From JANSYA01 sp965243385 (lineage in GTDB: Bacteria > Spirochaetota > Leptospiria > Leptospirales > Leptonemataceae), in contig CBDEUV010000002.1 in the NCBI GenBank assembly GCA_965243385.1, positions 558,001 to 622,000 of the forward strand: a DNA stretch of 64,000 nucleotides. The letters run 5' to 3'. The notes beneath the pieces are model-generated. The model made no database searches. It saw nothing but the letters and a program-made list of their open reading frames with translations, and was not told the origin of the DNA. The position numbers were made by a program, and so were the translations under genes. Positions 45,292-51,026 of the stretch are shown here, one piece after another. Positions within the stretch are counted from its first letter, which is position 1, and each line of letters starts with the position of its first letter.

Positions 45292-45452
45292 TGTAGGAAC
45301 TCCCTGTCAGCTGCTGCTGGTCGCTTTAATATAGAAAGAAACTCTAAAATCAGCCACGCTTCCGGCTGAAACCATGCTGGAATCCTGGAACGGCCGTTCC
45401 GGGCCCGCTCCAGGCTTTTTTTGCAACAATCCCCCCTGAAGGAGTTCCTACA
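45292..45452. repeat. 12-bp inverted repeat flanking the divergent intergenic region
   Basis: TGTAGGAACTCC (45292-45303) and GGAGTTCCTACA (45441-45452) are exact reverse complements 137 bp apart. They bracket the region between the ABC exporter and the desaturase and enclose a terminator-like hairpin. They could be ends of a small mobile repeat, paired regulator sites, or the base of a long RNA stem. Confidence 0.6.
45384..45422 (+). terminator. Terminator-like hairpin upstream of the desaturase
   Basis: CCTGGA (45384-45389) pairs with TCCAGG (45409-45414), directly followed by C and seven T. An alternative inner palindrome GGAACGGCCGTTCC (45387-45400) competes for the same bases. It reads in the direction of the desaturase but lies 62 bp before its ATG, with no upstream gene on this strand, so it may end a small RNA or act as an attenuator. 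Confidence 0.6.
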
Positions 45453-45483
45453 CTCCGATTCCCCGCAAAATTAGAGGAAATTG

Positions 45484-46503
45484 ATGCAAGCTACCGCAAC
45501 GCAAAGCCCGGCCACTGCGCCGGAAACCGCCGCCGCCCCGGAATGGATGAACTACAGCGGGCCCGGCAAACCGAAAGGCGTGCTCTGGCGCGACCGCTAC
45601 GGCACCATCACTCTGAGTTCCTTGCCCTTCGCACTCCTGATGCTCTCGGGCCTCTTCGTCTTTACGACTCACTTTTCCTGGCTCGGATTGGGCGTGTGTT
45701 TCATATCCTGGGCCGTTCGCCAGTGGGCGATCACCGGGGTCTATCATCGCTATTTTTCGCACAAGTCCTACAAAGTGGGCCGCGTGACTCAGTTCTTATT
45801 GGCGCTGCTGGGAACGACCGCCGCGCAAAAAGGGCCGCTCTGGTGGGCCGCTCACCATCGCCATCATCACGGCTTCAGCGATACCGAAAAAGATCTGCAC
45901 TCTCCGAAGCGCGGTTTCTGGCGTTCGCACTGGTTCTGGTTTCTCTATCACGAGACCACCGAAGTGGACTATAAAAAGATCGTCGACTTCGCGAAGTATC
46001 CGGAACTGCGCTGGCTGGATAAGTACTGGTATCTGCCGCCGACGGTGCTCGGCTTCGGCATGTTTTTCATCGGCGGCTGGCACATCGTGGTCTGGGGTTT
46101 CTTCGTATCGACCGTAATACTCGCGAATCTGACCTATACGATTAACAGCTTCTGCCATCTCATCGGCAAGCAGCGATTTCATTCCGGCGATACGAGCCGC
46201 AACAATTTCGTCTTCGCGCTGTTGTTACTGGGGGAAGGCTGGCACAACAATCATCATCGCTATCAGCAGAGCGCCCGCAACGGCTTCTACTGGTGGGAAG
46301 TGGACATTACGTTTTATGTAATCAAGCTGATGAGCTTTGTGGGTCTGGCCTGGGATCTCAAGCCGGTGCCGGAAAAGGTACTGCAAGAAGGCCGCGAAAA
46401 CGACCGCCTGCGCAGAGAAGCGCGCAAGCAGGGCCAGCGTTTCGCTCCGCCCCCGCGCGCCACCGGCGTACGCCAGGTAGCGGCGGGCTTGGCCGGGAAG
46501 TAG
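45484..46503 (+). CDS. Membrane fatty-acid (acyl-CoA) desaturase
   Basis: A 339-aa di-iron desaturase that puts a double bond into acyl chains, of the stearoyl-CoA delta-9 type. The three histidine boxes are HRYFSH, HHRHHH and HNNHH, with membrane helices between and before them and SFCHLIG before the third. The C-terminus (about 300-339) is basic and soluble. The ATG at 45484 has AGAGGAAA just upstream, better than the TTG one codon earlier. The TAG stop runs into a 28-bp tandem repeat array. It would adjust membrane fluidity. Confidence 0.92.
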   Translation: MQATATQSPATAPETAAAPEWMNYSGPGKPKGVLWRDRYGTITLSSLPFALLMLSGLFVFTTHFSWLGLGVCFISWAVRQWAITGVYHRYFSHKSYKVGRVTQFLLALLGTTAAQKGPLWWAAHHRHHHGFSDTEKDLHSPKRGFWRSHWFWFLYHETTEVDYKKIVDFAKYPELRWLDKYWYLPPTVLGFGMFFIGGWHIVVWGFFVSTVILANLTYTINSFCHLIGKQRFHSGDTSRNNFVFALLLLGEGWHNNHHRYQQSARNGFYWWEVDITFYVIKLMSFVGLAWDLKPVPEKVLQEGRENDRLRREARKQGQRFAPPPRATGVRQVAAGLAGK

Positions 46504-46641
46504 TTCCCGGCCTATCGTCGGTGGGAAATAATTCACGGCCTATCGTCGGTGGGAAATAATTCCCGGCCTTTCGTCGGTGGGAAGTAGTTCCCGGCCTATC
46601 GTCGGTGGGAATGAACTCCCGGCCGATCGTCGGCGGGCGTG
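46502..46641. repeat. Five tandem 28-bp repeats behind the desaturase
   Basis: Five head-to-tail units of 28 bp start at 46502, 46530, 46558, 46586 and 46614, the first overlapping the desaturase stop. The core of each is ATTCCCGGCCTATCGTCGGT followed by GGGAA; the last unit is the most diverged. The TTCCC and GGGAA ends of each unit can pair. It is not CRISPR-like because there are no spacers. Confidence 0.9.
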
Positions 46642-46674
46642 CCTCCCGATGGCGAAAGCGTCTGCGGGTTGTCC

Positions 46675-47049
46675 CTAAAACGTAACTACGGTGGCGCCCG
46701 CCAGCACGTCTTCGCTATAATCGGCGTGCTCATGCCCCTCGCCCATGATCGGAATATCCAGGGCGCTGACCCTTTCGCGAACGTCGAAGCGCTTCGCGCA
46801 CATATTGCAGACTCTGACTCGATCGCGCACGGCATCGAAATAGTGCCCGTAGTGCGTGATAAACTTCGCGCTATTTTCATTTCGCTCGGCAAAGCCCGGG
46901 ACCCAGGTCACGCCCTTACCGTCGAAGTACAACTCGACTTCGGCTCCTTTGTTCACCAGGTTATTCGCCATTTTTAATGCGGTAATCATGCGCCCGTTAT
47001 CCGTCGGCGTCTCACTGTCGCTCATTACGATTAAAATGTGTTTGTTCAT
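46675..47049 (-). CDS. DsrE-like sulfur-relay family protein
   Basis: A 124-aa protein of the DsrE/DsrF-like fold: ILIVMSDSETPTDNGRMITA, ANNLVNKGAEVELYFDGKGV, then VRVCNMCAKRFDV with a CxxC-like pair in the position where the active cysteine of sulfur carriers is found, and a C-terminal AGATVVTF. It could relay sulfur or bind a small molecule. The ATG at 47049 overlaps the stop of the SRPBCC gene (ATGA), making it the last gene of the minus-strand operon. The longer in-frame start at 47139 would run inside that gene. Confidence 0.8.
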   Translation of the reverse strand: MNKHILIVMSDSETPTDNGRMITALKMANNLVNKGAEVELYFDGKGVTWVPGFAERNENSAKFITHYGHYFDAVRDRVRVCNMCAKRFDVRERVSALDIPIMGEGHEHADYSEDVLAGATVVTF

Positions 47050-47498
47050 GATGCTACTCCTGCTTGTCTTATAAAATCTTCGAATGCCGGCAGCACGACC
47101 GCCCACGCCCGCTCGAAGCCCGGTGAGGTTTCCCGCCACGCGTCGTCTCGACTGAGCAGTTCCCGATGAACCAGATCTACGCGCGTCGCATGCGCCTGGC
47201 GATGAAAGCGAATCTCGACTTCCGTCTCCAATTTCTCACCGGCTCCGAGCGCCCAGGAGAATACCAGGCGATTCGGTGGCTCCCAGCAGCGAATATTGCC
47301 GAAGCTTTTGCGACCGCCCTCGGGATCGACCGAATAGAGCGCGCCGCCTTCGCGCGGTTCCAGAATCATCGACGAGCGCGCATCCCGCGACATCCGATGC
47401 GAAGCCGGCCACCAGATGTGGATCTGGTCTGTAAAAACCCGGAAAGCGTGTTCGAGGGAACACTGCACGGTAATCGACTTCTCGACTGCTTTATTCAA
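47046..47498 (-). CDS. SRPBCC / AHSA1-like protein
   Basis: A 150-aa SRPBCC-fold protein: VEKSITVQCSLEHAFRVFTD, the IHIWWPASHRM block, MILEPREGGALYSVDPEGG, NRLVFSWALG and the C-terminal helix GFERAWAVVLPAFEDFIRQ. It begins within the last codons of the ArsR gene (8-bp overlap) and ends in the start of the DsrE gene, so all three are translated together. The ligand is unknown. It is the second ArsR-linked SRPBCC in this window, distantly similar to the one at 40062-40505. Confidence 0.87.
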   Translation of the reverse strand: MNKAVEKSITVQCSLEHAFRVFTDQIHIWWPASHRMSRDARSSMILEPREGGALYSVDPEGGRKSFGNIRCWEPPNRLVFSWALGAGEKLETEVEIRFHRQAHATRVDLVHRELLSRDDAWRETSPGFERAWAVVLPAFEDFIRQAGVAS

Positions 47499-47820
47499 GA
47501 TCGGGCTCCGATTGTTCCGTGTTCTCGGCGAGTAGTTTGTATCGGCTCAGCGCATCGTCCCAGAATTGGTCCAGCCAGGCCGAGGCTTCTTCGAAACCGG
47601 TCGCTTCCAATTCGAATACGCTCTGAGTCCCTTCCGGTCGGCTTTTGACCAGACGGGCGTCCTTCATAATTCGTAAATGCTTCGAAACCGCCGGGCGACT
47701 GATAGGCAGCCGACCGGCGATTTCCCCGACGACCATCGGGCCGCGGGACAGCATGCCGAGAATCTGGCGGCGAACCGGATTCCCCAGCGCGTCGAGGACT
47801 CTGGCACTGGACTCTTTCAT
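47491..47820 (-). CDS. ArsR-family repressor
   Basis: A 109-aa winged-helix regulator: VLDALGNPVRRQILGMLSRG, VVGEIAGRLPISRPAVSKHL (recognition helix), RIMKDARLVKSRPEGTQSVF (wing). It lacks metal-sensor cysteines. The ATG at 47820 begins the conserved domain; upstream in-frame codons to 47868 look non-coding. It may be the repressor that binds the 30-bp palindrome upstream of its operon. Confidence 0.88.
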   Translation of the reverse strand: MKESSARVLDALGNPVRRQILGMLSRGPMVVGEIAGRLPISRPAVSKHLRIMKDARLVKSRPEGTQSVFELEATGFEEASAWLDQFWDDALSRYKLLAENTEQSEPDLE

Positions 47821-47901
47821 AAGATGAGTAGCTGGCCGGGAGCCTGGTCTGGCTGGCGATAGCCACAACTCCTTTTTGCAAAGAGCCCGCGCGCCTCTCC
47901 G

Positions 47902-48330
47902 TCACTCTCCGAAAGCGCAGGCCTGTTCCAGGCCATTGAAATACCCCATGCGAAAATTCGCGCCAGGAGGACTTTCCGGCAGGGCGCCAGGGGCCTCCGG
48001 GTTTCCGGTCGCGACCGCCAGAGCCGCGACCCCGGCCCGATTGTAGACAGGCAGAATCTCGCGCCCCCACCAGGCCATGTAGGCTTCCTGCCCTTCGAAC
48101 TCTTTTTGACCGCTCACCCAGAGAAAACCAGGGCTGCTCTGGTCCAGTGCGCGCGCGTCGATTACGGCGATTCCCGGGCGATGGCGTTCGCAGAGCTCCG
48201 CAAATGCCCGCACTCCGTCGGCCATATCAGCAATGCTCAGTCCCGAAACATGATGCCAGGTAAATACCAGCGACTCACCGGCCTCCTGAATGCTGTACTG
48301 CGCATTCTCTTCGATCGTATCTGTGCTCAT
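47902..48330 (-). CDS. Conserved-looking small protein, possibly STAS-like
   Basis: A 142-aa soluble protein. QYSIQEAGESLVFTWHHVSG, MADGVRAFAELCERHRPGIA and VIDARALDQSSPGFLWVSG resemble the strand-helix order of SpoIIAA-like/STAS proteins, with AALAVATGNPEAPGALPESP following. I cannot name the family with confidence. GGAGAA lies just before the ATG pair at 48330/48333, which fixes the start; the longer frame to 48435 crosses the palindrome and promoter. It is the first gene behind that palindrome. Confidence 0.7.
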   Translation of the reverse strand: MSTDTIEENAQYSIQEAGESLVFTWHHVSGLSIADMADGVRAFAELCERHRPGIAVIDARALDQSSPGFLWVSGQKEFEGQEAYMAWWGREILPVYNRAGVAALAVATGNPEAPGALPESPPGANFRMGYFNGLEQACAFGE

Positions 48331-48372
48331 CATATTCTCCCTCAATGGACGCCGGCGTCGGCGTTTCGTGTG

Positions 48373-48402
48373 CCCTATGGTAACTTTAAAGTTACCATAG
48401 GG
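48373..48402. promoter_or_regulatory. Perfect 30-bp palindromic operator
   Basis: CCCTATGGTAACTTT is followed immediately by its exact reverse complement, a 15+15 bp palindrome without a gap. It overlaps the -10 region of a predicted minus-strand promoter and lies about 40 bp before the ATG at 48330. No T-run follows, so a terminator is unlikely. This is the geometry expected for a dimeric repressor blocking its own operon. Confidence 0.8.
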
Positions 48403-48422
48403 ATCCTGCGGGTTCGGGGCAA
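48394..48422 (-). promoter_or_regulatory. Predicted sigma70-type promoter of the ArsR operon
   Basis: On the minus strand, TTGCCC (48422-48417) and TATGGT (48399-48394) are separated by exactly 17 bp. The -10 element lies inside the 30-bp palindrome, so a bound regulator would cover it. Confidence 0.5.
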
Positions 48423-48533
48423 GCTTTTCTTTCATTTTTTGGGAAAATATACCGGGATCGTCAGCCCGGATTTGCGCGGCGGCTTGCTGTCGATCAGCCG
48501 GGCCTGCGGCTGCTTATCAACAGTCGGCGGACT

Positions 48534-49493
48534 TCAGCCGCGGTTATGCGGTTCGTTGAAATCGATGATCGGTCCGAGCGGCACCAGCAATCGCGGGTTC
48601 ACCGATTCGTGACTGGTATAATAGTGCTCTTTGATATGATCCATGTGACAGGTTTCGGCGACGCCCGGGATCTGGTAGAGCTCTTTGACGTAGTTCCAGA
48701 GATTCGGATAATCTACTATGCGACGTAGATTCGTTTTGAAATGAACATAGTACACCGCATCGAAGCGATAGAGCGTCGTAAACAGACACCAGTCGGCCTG
48801 AGTAATCCGATCGCCGCACAGATAGCGCCGCTCTCCGAGCACCTGTTCCTGGTGATCCAGCGCCGCGAAGAGTTCGGTGACCGCCTCGGCGTGGGCCTCC
48901 TGGCTGCTGGCGAATCCGGAGCGATACACGCCGTTATTGATCGGATTATAGATCGCGTCGAGGGTCGCTTCGATTTCGTCAGCCAGATCCGCGGGATAAA
49001 AACCGACGTCCGGATTCGCAGCGATCGCCTGAAATTCGAGGTCGAGCATCTTGATGATCTCGCGGGACTCGTTGTTGACGACCGTTTCGAGCTGCTTGTC
49101 CCAGAGAATGGGAACGGTCACTCGTCCCGTAAATTGCGGATCGGCCTTCGCATAGATCTCGCGTACGAATTGTGCGCCGTTGACCGAATCCCGGATAGCG
49201 CCGGGCGCGTCCGAAAAAAACCAGCCGTCTTCGCCCATATACGGGTCGACCACGGAAACTCCGATCGCGTCTTCGAGACCTTTCAGCTTTCTCAAAATGA
49301 GCGTGCGGTGCGCCCAGGGACAGGCGTACGAAACATAGAGATGATAACGTCCCGCTTCGGGCTGGAATTCGGTGGAGCCGTCCGCACGGATCCAGCTTCG
49401 GAACGTGGTCGAGGGCCGCACAAAACGCCCGCCTTTGTCTTCGTTGGCCCGCGTGCTCTGCCAGTTGCCGTCGATCATCATTCCCAGTGCCAT
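48534..49493 (-). CDS. Glutathionyl-hydroquinone reductase (YqjG/ECM4 type)
   Basis: A 319-aa Xi-class glutathione transferase that removes glutathione from glutathionyl-hydroquinones. The thioredoxin-fold domain carries the catalytic cysteine in YVSYACPWAHRTLILRKLKG, followed by VVDPYMGEDGWFF and, in the next block, VPILWDKQLETVVNNESREI. The helical C-terminal domain contains LCGDRITQADWCLFTTLYRFD. Length and motifs are full for the family. It lies upstream of the palindrome-controlled operon on the same strand, about 200 bp away. Confidence 0.93.
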   Translation of the reverse strand: MALGMMIDGNWQSTRANEDKGGRFVRPSTTFRSWIRADGSTEFQPEAGRYHLYVSYACPWAHRTLILRKLKGLEDAIGVSVVDPYMGEDGWFFSDAPGAIRDSVNGAQFVREIYAKADPQFTGRVTVPILWDKQLETVVNNESREIIKMLDLEFQAIAANPDVGFYPADLADEIEATLDAIYNPINNGVYRSGFASSQEAHAEAVTELFAALDHQEQVLGERRYLCGDRITQADWCLFTTLYRFDAVYYVHFKTNLRRIVDYPNLWNYVKELYQIPGVAETCHMDHIKEHYYTSHESVNPRLLVPLGPIIDFNEPHNRG

Positions 49494-49566
49494 CGTCGTA
49501 TCACTCCCTGTCCTATTACATTAATATTGATTTACAGCGAAATCGAACTCCCTAAAATAACCCGCC

Positions 49567-49887
49567 ATGAAAATCCGGGAAGAACGCACCCCCGCGGAAT
49601 TGCGCCTGTACCTGGAGGGCGATCTGGACGTGTATCAGTCTCCGGCCCTGAAGGTCAAAATCATGAGTCTGGCCGAGGACGAGGAGTTGCCGCCGAAGTC
49701 CGTGCTGGATTTCAGCGCGGTGGACTACGTGGATTCGGCCGGCCTCGGGGCCGTCATCGACGCCCACCGCCGGCTGCAGTCGGCCGGCAGCCCCCTGCGG
49801 CTGGTCGGTTTGAACCAGGATCTGTTTCGCATCTTTAAGTTCGCGCGGCTGGTGGGTTTTCTGAATATCGAAGCGCCCCGTTCCTGA
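49567..49887 (+). CDS. STAS-domain anti-sigma-factor antagonist
   Basis: A 106-aa single STAS domain: LRLYLEGDLDVYQSPALK, LDFSAVDYVDSAGLGAVIDA with the phosphorylatable serine in DSAGLG, and PLRLVGLNQDLFRIFKFARL. Such proteins switch partners with a serine kinase (RsbW/SpoIIAB type) to free a sigma factor or signal output. No kinase or phosphatase gene is adjacent. The gene is divergent from the hydroquinone reductase. Confidence 0.92.
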   Translation: MKIREERTPAELRLYLEGDLDVYQSPALKVKIMSLAEDEELPPKSVLDFSAVDYVDSAGLGAVIDAHRRLQSAGSPLRLVGLNQDLFRIFKFARLVGFLNIEAPRS

Positions 49888-50005
49888 TTCCATAAGCTCC
49901 CGCGCGCTCCGCGCCACGTAACGATTCGAATTTCCCCGCAAGACTGAGCCGCCGCTCGCGACAGATTTTGCTGGTCACGCCGGGCGGGCCCGGGAATCTG
50001 TACGC

Positions 50006-50683
50006 ATGAATCGTACGTACCCCATCGCAGTACCTGTCAAACTGATGCTGACGCTGATAGCATTATTGGCGATCTCCGGCGCAACCGCATGTGCGCCCGC
50101 GACTGGAACGAATCCGGAAGGACTGAAGGCCGCCCCGCAAAACGAGAGCGCGGCGGATGCGTCTTCCGAAACGAAGCAAAATGATAAGGACAAACAGATG
50201 CAAGAAGTTGTGGTAATCTCCACCCCGCACGGCGAAATCGTAGTGCAGTTTTTCCCGGAGCTCGCTCCCAAACACGTGGAGAGCTTTAAGAAACTCGTAA
50301 AAGAGGGTTTCTACGACGGGACCGCCTTTCACCGCGTAATTCCCGGTTTCATGATCCAGGGCGGCGACCCGAATTCCAAAGACCCGAACAATCGCGCGGC
50401 CCATGGCACGGGCGGTCCCGGCTACTCGATCCCCGCTGAATTCTCTGATCGCAAACACACCCGCGGCATACTGTCAGCGGCGCGTTCTCAGGACCCCAAC
50501 AGCGCCGGCTCGCAGTTCTTTCTGTGCGTGGCCGACAGCCCCTGGCTGGACAACCAGTACTCCATCTTCGGCGAAGTCATCTCCGGAATGGAAGTCGCCG
50601 ACAAAATCGTAGCCGAAGAACGCGACGCGCGCGACAATCCCCTGAAACGAATGGAAGTTACGATGACACTGGAGGAGCGCTGA
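50006..50683 (+). CDS. Cyclophilin-type peptidyl-prolyl isomerase lipoprotein
   Basis: A 225-aa protein with a signal peptide ending in a relaxed lipobox (GATAC), a disordered linker and a cyclophilin domain from about residue 65. FHRVIPGFMIQGGDP contains the catalytic Arg and the surrounding core. GPGYSIPAEF, GILSAARSQDPNSAGSQFF and YSIFGEVISGMEVADKI follow. It catalyses proline isomerisation and would aid folding of envelope proteins. Key residues are intact; the tryptophan seen in cyclosporin-sensitive forms is not obvious. Confidence 0.93.
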   Translation: MNRTYPIAVPVKLMLTLIALLAISGATACAPATGTNPEGLKAAPQNESAADASSETKQNDKDKQMQEVVVISTPHGEIVVQFFPELAPKHVESFKKLVKEGFYDGTAFHRVIPGFMIQGGDPNSKDPNNRAAHGTGGPGYSIPAEFSDRKHTRGILSAARSQDPNSAGSQFFLCVADSPWLDNQYSIFGEVISGMEVADKIVAEERDARDNPLKRMEVTMTLEER

Positions 50684-50698
50684 AGAGCGTTCCTCGCG

Positions 50699-50724
50699 GC
50701 TCTGCAGGCGCAAGCCTGTAGAGC
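50699..50724. other. Stable hairpin with GCAA loop after the cyclophilin gene
   Basis: GCTCTGCAGGC (50699-50709) and GCCTGTAGAGC (50714-50724) form an 11-bp stem with one G:T pair, capped by a GCAA (GNRA-type) tetraloop, 16 bp after the stop. No T-run follows, so it is more likely a 3'-end stabiliser than an intrinsic terminator. Confidence 0.6.
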
Positions 50725-51026
50725 TGGCAGTCGATACACCACGCAACGAACAGCGCTTCCGCGTTCCAGTCGCACAATTCCCTCCCGATAGAACTCACTA
50801 TTTTCCGCGCGTTCCAGGCGCGTACACCCCACTCAAAACTCTCCAGCCCCCCACCGCTCTAAACATTCCAACCGTTATAAGCTTTGCCACGATTTCTCCC
50901 GCGATAACTAAAAAGGGTCGACTCGAAGCTTTCATGCGAGTACGGCGTGGCCCTGAGAAATACGAATCCTGAAGCACACCCGATGCGCTGCAGATCTGAA
51001 TTTCAAAAAGGTCAGAGGTTGCTAAA
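50725..51026. other. Intergenic stretch without a recognised gene
   Basis: About 300 bp upstream of the lipase-tectonin gene. No open frame with coding character, RNA gene or strong repeat is visible. The last part carries GAGG shortly before the ATG at 51027, the likely ribosome site. A promoter for the downstream gene should lie here, but I cannot place it. Confidence 0.5.

Noticed and set aside
45292..45452. Insertion sequence remnant
   Set aside because: The 12-bp ends enclose only 137 bp with no transposase fragment and no target duplication that I can see.
46502..46641. Possible CRISPR array
   Set aside because: The 28-bp units are directly adjacent with no unique spacers, and no cas gene is nearby.
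47495..48070. 191-codon minus-strand frame across the ArsR and unknown genes
   Set aside because: It is a shadow: the real frames with recognisable domains and ribosome sites are in other phases.
48373..48402. Palindrome as a bidirectional terminator
   Set aside because: It lacks flanking T and A runs and lies upstream, not downstream, of the next gene.
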